Under the pieces are notes generated by a model. It was not told the origin of the DNA and made no database searches. It saw nothing but the letters and a program-made list of their open reading frames with translations. DNA of 64,000 bases from Aldrovandia affinis (lineage: Eukaryota; Chordata; Actinopteri; Notacanthiformes; Halosauridae): contig JAINUG010000130.1 in NCBI GenBank assembly GCA_029706075.1, forward strand, positions 1,778,383 to 1,842,382, written 5' to 3'. Both the position numbers and the translations under genes were made by a program. Positions 1-11,669 of the stretch are shown one piece after another (the first letter of the stretch is position 1; each line of letters opens with the position of its first letter).

Positions 1-3000
1 GGTGGATTCAAGATGCCTAAGATGAAGATGCCCAAATTTGGGCTTAAGGGTCCTAAAATTGAAGGTCCAGATATTGATGTCAATTTACCAAAAGCTGACA
101 TTGACATCAAAAGTCCTCAAATAGAAGTTGATGTACCAGACATTGATTTGCAGGGACCTGAAGGAACAATCAAAAGTCCCAAATTCAAAATGCCCCAAAT
201 ATCTGGGCCAAAGTTCTCATTGCCAGATGTGGACTTTAATCTGAAGGGACCGAAACTAAAAGGGGATGTCAAAATTCCAAAGGTTGAGGGTGAAATCAGT
301 GTGCCAAAGGTTGATCTTAAAGGTCCTTCAGTAGAAGGACCAGATGTTGACATTGAAGGTCCAGAAGGTGGATTCAAGATGCCTAAAATCAAAATGCCCT
401 CATTTGGATTCAAGGGTCCTAAAGTGGAGGGTCCAGATGTTGATTTGAACCTTCCAAAGCAGACATTGACCTAAAAGGACCCAAGGTTGATATTAAAGGG
501 CCAGAACTTGACATTGAAGGACCTGATGGTACCTGAGCCAAAATTCAAGATTGAATCTGGACCAAGATCTCAATGCCAGAGGTCTGAAGGGACCAAACTA
601 AAAGGGATGTCCGAAATTCAAAGGATGGTGAAAATCTCAAAAATGGTCCAAAGGCCCTCATGGAAGGACCAGATGTTGACATTGAAGGTCCAGAAGGTGG
701 ATTCAAGATGCCTAAAATCAAAATGATTTGGATTCAAGGGTCCTAAAGTGGAGGGTCCAGATGTTGATTTAAACCTACCGAAAGCTGACATTGGATCAAA
801 GGACCCAAAGTTGATATTGAAGGGCCAGAACTTGACATTGAAGGACCTGATGGTAAAATTAAGGGGCCAAAATTCAAGATGCCATCCATATCTGGACCGA
901 AGATCTCAATGCCAGATGTGGACTTCAATCTGAAGGACCAAAACTAAAGGGGGATGTCACAATTCCAAAGGTTGAGGGTGAAATCAGTGTGCCAAAGGTT
1001 GATCTTAAAGGCCCTTCAGTGGAAGGACCAGATGTTGACATTGAAGGTCCAGAAGGTGGATTCAAGATGCCTAAAATCAAAATGCCCTCATTTGGATTCA
1101 AGGGTCCTAAAGTGGAGGGTCCAGATGTTGATGTGAATCTTCCAAAAGCTGACATTGAAATCAAAGGACCTAAAATTGATATTGATATTGAAGGACCAGA
1201 ACTTGAAATCTGGAATCAAATCTCAATGCCAGATGTGGACTTCAATCTGAAGGGACCAAAACTGTTGATGTCAAATTCCAAAGGTTGAGTTGAAATCAGT
1301 GTCAAAAGTCTTTGAACCAGATATTGACATTGAAGGACCTGAAGGACAAGATGCCTAAGTTTAGTGGAGGGCCTGAAATGACCTGGGGCCATCTTTGACA
1401 TCATGTCAAAGGGCCAAAATTCAAAGTCCTGACTGTAATCTGAAGGATAAGATCTCAACCTGAAAGGTGATGTGGACATGTCAGTGCCAAAGATTGAAGG
1501 TAAAATCAAAGGCCAAAAGTTAATATTCATGGGCCTGATGTGGATGTGAAGAGTCCTGAAGGAGGATTTAAAATGCCAAAATTCAAGTTGCCTAAGTTTG
1601 GATTTAAAGGTCATAAAGTTGAGGGTCCACATGTTGCCAAAATCTAAATCCAAAAGATCTCAACATTGATATCTGAAACCCCATCTAAAAGGGAGATGTG
1701 GACGTTTCTGTGCCAAAAATTGAGGGTGAAATCAAAGCACCAAAGGTCGACATTGGAGGTCCAGAAATAGGCATTGAAGGTACAGAAGGTGGTTTCAAGA
1801 TGCCCAAAATCAAAATGCCAACAATATCAGGTCCCAAGATTAAAATGCCAGATTTTGACCTCAAAGTGAAAGGGTCTAAAGCAGAAGGTGAAGCTTCCAA
1901 AGGCTGACAAATCAGACATCAAAGGACCAGATGTTGAGACCAGAACTTGACATTGAAGGTCCAGAAGGTGGATTCAAGATGCCTAAAATCAAAATGCCCT
2001 CATTTGGATTCAAGGGTCCTAAAGTGGAGGGTCCAGATGTTGATTTAAATCTTGACATTTCAAAGGACCTAAAGTTGATATTGAAGGGCTAGAACTTGAC
2101 ATTGAAGGACCTGAAGGTAAAATCAAAGGTCCAAAATTCAAGATGCCATCAATATCTGGGCCAAAGATCTCATGCCTGATGTGGACTTTCAATCTGAAGG
2201 GACCGAAACTAAAGGATGTCACAATTCCAAAAGGTTGAGGGTGAAATCAGTGTGCCAGGTTGATCTTAAAGGCCCTTCATGGAAGGACCAGATATTGACA
2301 TTGAAGGTCCAGAAGGTGGATTCAAGATGCCTAAAATCAAAATGCCCTCATTTGGATTCAAAGGTCCTAAATGAGGGTCCAGATGTTGATTTGAATAAAG
2401 CTGACATGTTGATCCAAAGCTTGATATTCAAAGGGGGGAACTTTGAAATGCCTGATGATTGAAGGCCATGTGGACCTGAACATTGGACAAAATCAAAGGT
2501 CCAAAAGTTAATATTCAAGATGCCTGATGTGGATCTCTGGTCCTAACATCAAAATCCAAAATTTAGTTTGGAAAAAGGTCAAAGTTGAGGGTCCAATGTT
2601 GATTTAAACATTCCAAAAATTGGACCCCATCTGAGATGGACCAGAATAAAAGTAGCCTGATCAGAAATGACATTGAAGGACCTGAGGTGGAAATTTAAGG
2701 GATGCAAATTTCAAATGCCATCAATATCAGGTCCCAAGATTAAAATGCCAGGAGATTTTGACCTGACCAAAATAAAGAGGGCCCTAACCCAGTGCCAAGA
2801 TGACCTCAAAGGCCCACAAATAGACATCGAAGGTCCAGATGTTGAGCTGGAAGGACCAGAAGGTGGATTCAAGATGCCAAAGATGAAAATGCCCTCATTT
2901 AACCTCAGAGGTCCCAAAGGCCCTGATGTTGACATTTCAGGTGACTTTGAAGGACCAGATGTTGAGATTGAGGGACCAGAGGGGAAGATCAAAGGTCCTA

Positions 3001-4015
3001 AGTTTAAGATGCCATCAATATCTGGGCCTAACATTAGCATGCCTGATGTGGACTTTCACCTTAAGGGCCCAAGGATGGGGGGTGACATCAAAGGGCCATC
3101 GGTTGATATTGAAGGACCTGATATGAACATTGAAGGTCCAGAAGGTGGATTGAAAATGCCCAAGTTCAGAATGCCCAAGTTTGGAGGGAAAGGTCCTAAG
3201 ATTGAGGGCCCAGACATCGACATCTCTGGTCCAAAGCTTGAGGGGGATATTGAAATGCCAGATGTTGAAATTGAGGGACCTGAAGGCAAAATCAAAGGTC
3301 CTAAGTTCAAGATGCCATCTATCTCTGGTCCTAACATCAAAATGCCAGAATTTAGTCTCAAAGGTCCAAAAATAGAAGGTGACCTAAAAGTTGACATGGA
3401 TGCTCCAGACCTAAACCTTGAGAGCCCTGATCTAAACATTGAAGGACCTGGAGGAAATGCTAAGGATTCAAATTTAAAATGCCAAAGATATCATGGGCCT
3501 GATGTGGATGTGAAGAGCCTAAGTTTGATTTAAAGGTCATAAAGTTGAGGGTCCACATGTTGATCTAAACATTCCAAAAGCTGACATTGATATCAAACCC
3601 CATCTCAAGGGAGAGGACGTTTCTGTGCCAAAAATTGAGGGTGAAATCAAAGCACCAAAGGTAGACATTGAGGTCCAGAAATTCATATCAGGGCCTAACA
3701 TCAACATGCCCACTTTTGACCTGAAAAGGACCCAAAGTAGAGGGTGGCATAAAGGGACCCAGTGTAGATCTTGAAGTTCCTGATGTTAACATTGAAGGCC
3801 CAGATGTTGACTTGGAAGGACCAGAAGGTGGATTCAAGATGCCAAAGATTAAGATGCCCAAATTTAACCTCAAAGGTCCCAAAATTGAAGGTCCTGATGT
3901 TGACATTTCAGGTGACTTTGAAGGACCAGATGTTGAGATTGAGGACCAGAGGGAAGATCAAAGGCCCTAAGTTTAAGATGCCATCAATATCTGGGCCTAA
4001 CATTAGCATGCGGAC
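1..4015 (+). CDS. ahnak: AHNAK repeat domain, upstream part with the frame broken by many small indels
   Basis: The same repeat protein continues to the left edge of the window, so the gene is 5'-incomplete. Frame 1 is open from base 1 to 474. After that the AHNAK-type peptide hops between all three frames, for example 748 on (frame 1), 989-1288 (frame 2), 1698-1907 (frame 3), 2172-2462 and the longer 2667-3533 (288 residues, frame 3). The breaks look like 1- to few-base losses, often in short homopolymers: CCAAAGC at 456 where sister units read CCAAAAGC, and ATGCGGAC at 4008 where the next unit reads ATGCCGGAC. Codon sense and repeat motifs are kept between breaks, and the downstream 4.7 kb is clean. 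This fits poor consensus or a collapsed tandem array better than an inactivated gene, though true decay cannot be excluded from one sequence. Segment boundaries are approximate. Confidence 0.8.
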
Positions 4016-7000
4016 ATGGACTTTCACCTTAAGGGCCCAAAGATAGGGGGTGACATCAAAGGGCCATCGGTTGATATTGAAGGACCTGATATGAATATTG
4101 AAGGTCCAGAAGGTGGATTTAAGATGCCAAAATTCAAAATGCCTAAGTTTGGAGGGAAAGGTGCTAAGATTGAGGGCCCAGACATCGACATCTCTGGTCC
4201 AAAGCTTGAGGGGGACATTGAAATGCCAGATGTTGAAATTGAGGGACCTGAAGGCAAAATCAAAGGTCCTAAGTTCAAGATGCCATCTATCTCTGGTCCT
4301 AACATCAAAATGCCAGAATTTAGTCTCAAAGGTCCAAAAATAGAAGGTGACCTAAAAGTAGACATGGATGCCCCAGATCTAAACCTTGAGAGCCCTGATC
4401 TAAACATTGAAGGACCTGGAGGAAATGCTAAGGGATTCAAATTTAAAATGCCAAAGATATCAGGGCCTAACATCAACATGCCCACTTTTGACCTGAAAGG
4501 ACCCAAAGTAGAGGGTGGCATAAAGGGACCCAGTGTAGATCTTGAAGTTCCTGATGTTAACATTGAAGGCCCAGATGTTGACTTGGAAGGACCAGAAGGT
4601 GGATTCAAGATGCCAAAGATTAAGATGCCCAAATTTAACCTCAAAGGTCCCAAAATTGAAGGTCCTGATGTTGACATTTCAGGTGACTTTGAAGGACCAG
4701 ATGTTGAGATTGAGGGACCAGAGGGGAAGATCAAAGGCCCTAAGTTTAAGATGCCATCAATATCTGGGCCTAACATTAGCATGCCGGACATGGACTTTCA
4801 CCTTAAGGGCCCAAAGATAGGGGGTGACATCAAAGGGCCATCGGTTGATATTGAAGGACCTGATATGAATATTGAAGGTCCAGAAGGTGGATTTAAGATG
4901 CCAAAATTCAAAATGCCTAAGTTTGGAGGGAAAGGTGCTAAGATTGAGGGCCCAGACATCGACATCTCTGGTCCAAAGCTTGAGGGGGATATTGAAATGC
5001 CAGATGTTGAAATTGAGGGACCTGAAGGCAAAATCAAAGGTCCTAAATTCAAGATGCCATCTATCTCTGGTCCTAACATCAAAATGCCAGAATTTAGTCT
5101 CAAAGGTCCAAAAATAGAAGGTGACCTAAAAGGACCGAAAGTAGACATGGATGCTCCAGACCTAAACCTTGAGAGCCCTGATCTAAACATTGAAGGACCT
5201 GGAGGAAATGTTAAGGGACTCAAATTTAAAATGCCAAAGATATCAGGGCCTAACATAAAGATGCCCACTTTTGACCTGAAAGGACCCAAAGTAGAGGGTG
5301 ACATAAAGGGACCCAGTGTAGATCTTGAAGTTCCTGATGTTAACATTGAAGGCCCAGATGTTGACATCAAAGGTGATGCCAAACTGAAGATGCCTAAAAT
5401 ATCAGGACCGAAGATCGATATTGACAGTCCCAGTTTCCACATGGATAAGCCGGAGATACATTTCCCAAAATTCAAAGGACCCAAGTTTGGAATGAAATCC
5501 CCCAAAATAGAAGGACCAGAAGTGAAGCTTCCTTCTGGGGAGCTTAATCTGAAAGGGCCAGATCTTGAGGTTAAGGCACCCAGTGCTGACATTGACTTCA
5601 AAGCTCCTGGTGTCAACATAGAAGAACCAGATGCAAGTATAAAAATGCCTAAAATCAAGATGCCAAAATTCCACCTGGGCGGCAAGAGCCCCAAAGCAGA
5701 TGTCAAACTACCTGAAGCTGACCTCAATCTTGAAAGCCCTGATCTGGATATTAATTTAAAAGGGAAGAAAGGCAAGCTTAAAATGCCAAAAATGAAAGGG
5801 AAGTTAAAAAAGCCTGACGTCAACATTGATGTGAATTCACCTGATATAAATTTGGAAGTTGACTCACCTGAGCTTCACCTGAAAGGACCCAAGGTAAAGA
5901 AGCCATTATTTGGGAAGCTACATTTTCCTGATGTTGAGTTTGACATGAAATCCCCAAAGGTTAAGGGCGGTGGCTCCCTGTCTGGCACTTTGGAAACTTC
6001 TGATATGGATTTGCCTTCTGCTAGCCTCAAAGCAGATCTAAAAGGTTCAGATGTTGACCTTCCAGACATCAATGTGGAAGGCCCAGATGTAAAAATGAAA
6101 AAACCCAAAATGAAAATGCCCAAGTTCAATATCTCTGGTCCAAAACTTAAGACCCCTGACTTTGATCTGAAGGGTCCACAGATCGATGCCCCTGATGTGG
6201 ATGCCAGCTTGGATGTGTCAGGTATGGACATTGAAGGTCCAGATGTTAAAGGAAAACTCAAGCTTAGTGGACCTGATGTTAACATTGAGGGACCCGAAGG
6301 AAAGATACAGGGCCCAGGGTTCAAGATGCCTTCCCTGAACATCAAGGCACCAAAGATTTCTGCCCCTGATTTCAATATAAAGGGGCCTAAGATCAAGGGT
6401 GGCACAGATCTCTCTTGTGATTTGAAGGGACCAGAGGTTAACATGGAAGTCCCTGACATAGACATAAATGGACCTGAAGGAAATCTGAAGGGCCCAGGAT
6501 TCAAGATGCCTTCCCTGGATATTAAAGCACCTAAAATGCCTGAATTCAATTTGAAGGGACCCAAAATCAAGGGAGACTTTGATGTTTCAGGGGACATAGA
6601 TGGGCCCAATGTAGACTTAGAAGGACCAGAGGGGAAAATAAAAGGTCCAGGTTTGAAGATGCCATCGCTGAACATCAAAGCACCTAAGATAACAATACCG
6701 GACATTGATTTAAACCTTAAAGGAGCCAATGTTAAGGGAGACATGGATATTTCAGGTGGAATAAAGGGCCCCAATGTTGATCTGGAAGGTCCCGCTGTAG
6801 ATATTGAAGGTCCTGATGGAAAGATTAAAGGTCCATCTTTCAAGATTCCATCTTTTGATATTAAAGCTCCTAAGATTACTGCCCCTGACTTCAGTTTGAG
6901 GGGACCCAAAATCAAAAGTGACATTGACATTTCAGGAGACATGAAAGGTCCCAGGGCAGATATTGAGGGGCCAGATGTAGACATTGAAGGGCCAGATGGA

Positions 7001-8764
7001 AAAATCAAGGGCCCTGGTTTCAAGATACCTTCTCTTGATATAAAAGCACCAAAAATCTCTCTTCCTGATGTTGATTTCAACCTCAAAGGACAAATGAGCA
7101 AGGGGGATATGGATCTCTCTGGAGACGCAAACTTTGAGGGTCCAGATGTTGACATTGAAGGAGCTGGTGGTGGAATAAAAATGCCCAAAATAAAAATGCC
7201 AAAGATTGGATTTAAAGGTCCTCACATTCAAGGCTCAGACATGGATATGACCCTCCCCAAAGCTGACATTGATGTCAAAGGCCCAAAAGTTGACATTAAA
7301 GGTCCAGAGCTTGAAATTGAAGGCCCAGATGGCAATCTCAAGGGACCCAAATTCAGTATGCCATCCATATCTGGTCCTAAGATCTCACTGCCAGATTTGG
7401 AATTCAATGTAAAAGGGCCAAACGTGAAGGGAGATGCGGATGTTGACATCAAAGGTCCAAAAGTGGACATTAAAGGACCAGAACTAGATGTGGAAGGACC
7501 AGAGGGTGGAATAAAAATGCCTCAAATAAAAATGCCCAAATTTGGTTTTAAAAGTTCTAAAATAGAGAGTCCAGAAATTGACCTGTCAGGTCCAACCATT
7601 GAAGGCCAAATTAGAGGGCCAAAAGGTGACATAAAAGGCCCTAGTGTCGATATCAAGACACCCGAACTTGATTTGGAAGCACCAGAATTAAAAGGGAAGA
7701 AGTCCAAATTTAAGTTTCCAAAGTTTAGTTTTGGCAGCCCAAAACTGGACGGTGCAGACACAGATATCAACATGAAAGGCTCAACACTCAGTGGCAGCCT
7801 TGACACTTCAGGACGTGAGATGTCTGGAGACTTGAAAGGGCCCAGTCTGAAAGTAGATGCTCCAGAGGTGATTCTGAAAGGGCCAAAGGTCACGACTGGA
7901 GGGCTGAACATCAAAGGAGGGGCAGATGTGGACGCAGAAGTATCAGGTGGAATGGAATACCCAGAGGGCAAGGTCAGCTTTCCTAAGATCAAAGTACCTA
8001 AGTTTGGCATTGCCTTGCCCCACTTGGAAGGTCCTGAGATGGGGGTAGATGTTGGCTCAGGAGGGGCATCTGGCAGAGGGGAGATAAACATACAAAGCCC
8101 TTCAGCAAGTGGCGGAATCAGCTCCCAGAGCCTTGAAATACATGGCCCTGAGATAAAGACCAGTGGTGGTGCAAAGACTAAAGTAAAGATGCCCAAATTA
8201 TTTGGCAAGTCAAAAAGCAAGGGAGGCAGTGCATCTGATCTGAGCCTTCAGAGGCCACAGATGGAAATGTCTGACAGCGGAGCAAGTGTGAAAGGCTCCA
8301 AAGGACTGAGCATGAGCTCTGGAGAACTGCTTAGTGGCAAGATTGAAGGAGGTTCTGGATTCAGTGTGTCACCTAAGAGCAAGTCTGCCTCACTAGATCT
8401 GTTCAAGAAATCACGACATCGCTCCTCCTCACTGAGTGATGAGGGGGGTCTAGCCTCCTCCTCCTCCCCGTCTGGCCACTTAAAAGCTGAGGGTGGGGAC
8501 ATCTCACTGGATGCAGGGGGTGTCAAAGTCAAGGGTAAAAAGGGAAAGCTGAAGTTTGGCACATTTGGTGGCTTTGGCTCCAAGTCCAAAGGCTCCTATG
8601 AAGTGACACTCGGTGAAGAAGGTGAAGCAAGAGTAGAGGGAAGTGGAGGTGTTTCTCTCCCATCGAAGAAGTCCAGGATTTCCTCATCCTCCAGCAGCGA
8701 TAGTGGAGCTAGGGGGGGCTTCCGATTCCCACGCGTCGAATTATCTGTGTCACCTAAAAAATAA
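4016..8764 (+). CDS. ahnak: AHNAK (desmoyokin), C-terminal part of the giant repeat exon
   Basis: Uninterrupted 1582-residue reading frame ending at TAA 8762-8764. AHNAK is a giant scaffold protein acting at the plasma membrane and cytoskeleton; it binds the S100A10/annexin A2 complex and calcium-channel subunits (family knowledge). Residues 1 to about 1300 are degenerate beta-strand-like repeats built on the motifs KGPK, FKMP, SISGP, DVDIEGPEG and LKGPKIEG. Residues from about 1330 on are non-repetitive and basic/serine-rich: a KKSRHR block with an SSSLSDE stretch near 1460, a GKKGKLKFGTFGG block near 1506, and a terminus ending VELSVSPKK. These tail blocks match the conserved vertebrate AHNAK C-terminus, which favours AHNAK over periaxin or AHNAK2. 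The ATG at 4016 is only the first Met after a frameshift, not a start: one C is missing at 4010-4012 compared with the homologous unit at 4783-4787, and the coding sequence continues upstream. No intron is seen, as expected for this single huge exon. Confidence 0.93.
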   Translation: MDFHLKGPKIGGDIKGPSVDIEGPDMNIEGPEGGFKMPKFKMPKFGGKGAKIEGPDIDISGPKLEGDIEMPDVEIEGPEGKIKGPKFKMPSISGPNIKMPEFSLKGPKIEGDLKVDMDAPDLNLESPDLNIEGPGGNAKGFKFKMPKISGPNINMPTFDLKGPKVEGGIKGPSVDLEVPDVNIEGPDVDLEGPEGGFKMPKIKMPKFNLKGPKIEGPDVDISGDFEGPDVEIEGPEGKIKGPKFKMPSISGPNISMPDMDFHLKGPKIGGDIKGPSVDIEGPDMNIEGPEGGFKMPKFKMPKFGGKGAKIEGPDIDISGPKLEGDIEMPDVEIEGPEGKIKGPKFKMPSISGPNIKMPEFSLKGPKIEGDLKGPKVDMDAPDLNLESPDLNIEGPGGNVKGLKFKMPKISGPNIKMPTFDLKGPKVEGDIKGPSVDLEVPDVNIEGPDVDIKGDAKLKMPKISGPKIDIDSPSFHMDKPEIHFPKFKGPKFGMKSPKIEGPEVKLPSGELNLKGPDLEVKAPSADIDFKAPGVNIEEPDASIKMPKIKMPKFHLGGKSPKADVKLPEADLNLESPDLDINLKGKKGKLKMPKMKGKLKKPDVNIDVNSPDINLEVDSPELHLKGPKVKKPLFGKLHFPDVEFDMKSPKVKGGGSLSGTLETSDMDLPSASLKADLKGSDVDLPDINVEGPDVKMKKPKMKMPKFNISGPKLKTPDFDLKGPQIDAPDVDASLDVSGMDIEGPDVKGKLKLSGPDVNIEGPEGKIQGPGFKMPSLNIKAPKISAPDFNIKGPKIKGGTDLSCDLKGPEVNMEVPDIDINGPEGNLKGPGFKMPSLDIKAPKMPEFNLKGPKIKGDFDVSGDIDGPNVDLEGPEGKIKGPGLKMPSLNIKAPKITIPDIDLNLKGANVKGDMDISGGIKGPNVDLEGPAVDIEGPDGKIKGPSFKIPSFDIKAPKITAPDFSLRGPKIKSDIDISGDMKGPRADIEGPDVDIEGPDGKIKGPGFKIPSLDIKAPKISLPDVDFNLKGQMSKGDMDLSGDANFEGPDVDIEGAGGGIKMPKIKMPKIGFKGPHIQGSDMDMTLPKADIDVKGPKVDIKGPELEIEGPDGNLKGPKFSMPSISGPKISLPDLEFNVKGPNVKGDADVDIKGPKVDIKGPELDVEGPEGGIKMPQIKMPKFGFKSSKIESPEIDLSGPTIEGQIRGPKGDIKGPSVDIKTPELDLEAPELKGKKSKFKFPKFSFGSPKLDGADTDINMKGSTLSGSLDTSGREMSGDLKGPSLKVDAPEVILKGPKVTTGGLNIKGGADVDAEVSGGMEYPEGKVSFPKIKVPKFGIALPHLEGPEMGVDVGSGGASGRGEINIQSPSASGGISSQSLEIHGPEIKTSGGAKTKVKMPKLFGKSKSKGGSASDLSLQRPQMEMSDSGASVKGSKGLSMSSGELLSGKIEGGSGFSVSPKSKSASLDLFKKSRHRSSSLSDEGGLASSSSPSGHLKAEGGDISLDAGGVKVKGKKGKLKFGTFGGFGSKSKGSYEVTLGEEGEARVEGSGGVSLPSKKSRISSSSSSDSGARGGFRFPRVELSVSPKK

Positions 8765-10480
8765 TGCAATATAGCCCTTGTCTCTGATCCTCTCTCACAT
8801 GACCACCCCCCCCACTCCCAACAAAAATATATTTTATCCACCCTTAGTTTCCTCCCCATCTCCATTAACCAAGCCCCAACACTACCATCTCTAATTTTAA
8901 GTTGGGCTTGAAAAAATCTTGAGGCTGATTTTCAAAACTTTTATCTCCAGTACTACACTTATATGCACTGTTACAGAAATGCTCACGATAGCAGAGTACA
9001 TGTCTATTCCCTTTCAATTCTCCCCCAAATATTTACCTTAACTAATCACACTGAAGTAAGTTTTGTAGTTTTGAAAATCAACCTTAAACTGTAAATAAGA
9101 CATGATTCAGTTTTGTATTTTTAAAACTTTTTTTTTTTGTACATAATTATATTATTGGACATATCCCATTTCACTCTTTTTCCTCCCTCCCTACACACAC
9201 AGTGCCTTAAGTACAAATGTCCAGAGTAAAAAAACATTTCTTTGCATTTTGTTTCAATACTATTTTCAAAATGATATTGGGTGTGCTATTTTTGTATCTT
9301 TAAAATGTAATAAAAAAACAGAGGTATGTATCACAAAGAACAATGTTATGGTTGAAATTGTTCTTTCTAAGGATGTGTGTCTTTATATACACACATACAT
9401 ATAAATGCAGAGCAACATCACTTTTTTGTTATATATAAACAAATGATTTATTTGCCTTTATTCTGGAGCTTAAACAATATAACCTATGCTGCAAAATTAT
9501 ACTTCCTGTAGAGCTCATTTTTACATTTTCTATTACGAGTAACAATGCTGGTAGTGACCATAATTGCAATGAGAATCAATGTTGTATGTTTGTACAAACT
9601 AATGAACTGCTGTTAGGACATCAGTTGCACTAGAATACTGCCACATGTCAGAACTGATAGCTGCTTTATAAAACAATGACTCATGGTTTAGCTCAAGGAA
9701 AGCAAACATGAACGGAATGGAAAACGCATAGCAAAAGTGGACACTACTAGTCTACTACTAAAACCAAACTATGGCAGTGTTCTAGTGTGACACCAATGTG
9801 GCGCTAATGGTCATTTGTATTATATAAAGTTAATGTTTTGTCTTTTATAATGTGTCACGAGGAAAAAAAGTACATATACAAAATGAATACAGCTTTTTCT
9901 AATATGGGTTTGAATGCACAGCAAATTATAGGTCCCATGATCTCTAAACTATTATATACTTAGAGACTTGTTCTTTAATGTCTACTGAGGAATCGTACAA
10001 GGTGATGAAATGCAGCCTTAAAGCTTTGTGGCCTGAATTGCATTTCCTTAGCTGGAGTTTGAACTGTTGTTTTGAGGGCTGATCTACAACTGCACTACTA
10101 TTCCCTCCAAACCTGCACCTGCCCTGTGGTGAATCTCACTCTGTCTCTCTCTCTCTCTCTCAATGAAAAGCTGTGGTGGTGTTTGGTAGTGAGGGTATAG
10201 GAAAGTGTTATCTGTCCTGAATATCAGGAATATGGTAAGAAGCTGTGCTGTAATGCCACTTGTATGTAGAATTACTTTTTATGATGCTCCTTGCAAGTCG
10301 CTGCTTACACTTTTGGGGAAACATATGCATCAGTTGATTTTCCTCATTTTCTGGTAACAACTAACCCATTTGATTTAGAGACATTGGGATTTGTAAATGT
10401 TTTTTGTTTGTGTCTTGCATTTTTTCTTTGTTAAATGATTCATCTATAAAGCAAACTACAAATAAACTGTTCAATTAACC
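8765..10480 (+). other. ahnak: AHNAK 3' UTR
   Basis: AT-rich, ORF-free sequence directly after the AHNAK stop. Possible polyadenylation signals AATAAA lie at 9309-9314 and 10461-10466; the second is followed by a short T/GT-rich stretch and is taken as the main 3' end. A TC-rich microsatellite lies at 10141-10161. The UTR extent is inferred from the signals, not observed. Confidence 0.6.
10461..10466 (+). terminator. Probable distal polyadenylation signal of ahnak
   Basis: Canonical AATAAA about 1.7 kb after the stop codon; the nearest later AATAAA hexamers belong to LINE-like sequence. An earlier hexamer at 9309-9314 could give a shorter UTR. Confidence 0.5.
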
Positions 10481-11039
10481 TCATTCTGCTGGTATCATGG
10501 CTATTTTTTCTGAAAGGAAGTAATCTGTTACTGTGCATGCCAAATGAGGCCCTTCAATTTAAAAAAGATAATTCCTTGCCAAAACATTTACATTTAGATG
10601 AACAGTAAATCTGATGTGTGCGTATGTGTATTTGGACAGTCCATTTTTTAAATAACATGGTAAAAGGTATTGAGAAGGCAAGTCCTATGCTAAGTGACTC
10701 TTAATGTAATACTATAAGAACGCGGACACCAAACTATCAAAACCAGAAAAAAGCGAATTTACCCAATTTAAATTTTTTGACACAATAGCAGAATGATAAA
10801 GCTTATGACCAGGACCAAACTATTGAAACATAGCTGTTGTGTCCTTGAATGAGATGTATGTGCCATATCTTTGGTATGTTTGTGTACATAATGGGAAATG
10901 CAGTTGTATGAAAATAAACCATGATAGGGTGGTGCAATGCGGTCCAGAGGCAAAGCTAACGGGCTGTTAAACACACTAAAGTAGTAAATTTTGCAGCACA
11001 GCCCGGAGTGGTTTATTCCACTTATAACCATGGCTACTT
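10481..11039. other. Intergenic, no gene seen
   Basis: AT-rich sequence with no coding signal. The 101-residue minus-strand frame over 10768-11073 has no recognisable motif and is treated as chance. Confidence 0.5.
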
Positions 11040-11660
11040 GCAACAATATATAATAATTACAGGAGGTGGACAAAACTTGGATTTTTCCAAGTTAACTCCC
11101 AAGTTTACACATTCAATACAAGACACTAAGCAAATCTTCACCCTCCCTGTTATCGCACCACCCAAGGTCAGTTTTCTCTTACATACAAAGGTGCAATAAC
11201 CTGGAACAATCATCTTAACATTGCTTTAGAATCTTCCTCTCTCAACATTTACAAAAAGAACTTAAGGACCTTTCTGATGAACCAAGCCAGTTATTAGGCT
11301 ACAATGCACACATACACACGCATGCTCGCATGTATACACTAACTCACACGCACACACACAAACACACGTCATTCATTTTTATTAAACATTTAAAAAATAT
11401 ATATATATTCTTTTATAGCATAATGTATTTTTCTTATTTGCGTGCTTCTTTCTTTTCTTTGTTTGTTTTTTGTTGCTTGTTTTATTTTGTTTACTTGTTT
11501 GCTTTGCTTTCATTGATGAGGGTGAGGCACCATATAAGTCCCTCTGGGTTTCGAGCCCCATCCTGCACTGTTTATGTGATTATATATTTTTTTATTTGTA
11601 TGTTATGTCCTCTGTTTTTAAACCAGTGTGCAAATAAATAAATAACAAAAAGAACAAATA
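11040..11660 (+). mobile_element. LINE 3' fragment (end of ORF2 plus 3' UTR)
   Basis: Around 11155-11300 the + strand encodes, after a frameshift, a tail reading YKGAITWNNHL, then SSSLNIYKKNLRTFL and a stop. This is the usual C-terminus of a fish non-LTR retrotransposon ORF2 (W-N-N, then S-L-x-x-Y/F-K-K-x-L). It is followed by CA-rich and AT-rich 3' UTR and ends in an AAATAAATAAATAAC tail near 11632-11645. 5'-truncated and inactive; clade not assignable by eye. Confidence 0.7.
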
Positions 11661-11669
11661 AGATAATTA

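Noticed and set aside
1-4015. Calling the left part a separate AHNAK pseudogene
   Set aside because: It runs directly into the intact part with the same repeat text, and the breaks look like small consensus errors.
4024-7188. Long antisense ORFs in AHNAK (255, 342 and 437 residues)
   Set aside because: They mirror the low-complexity GP/KMP codon pattern of the sense repeats (GPS, LGIL, FPSGPS text). Shadow frames, not genes.
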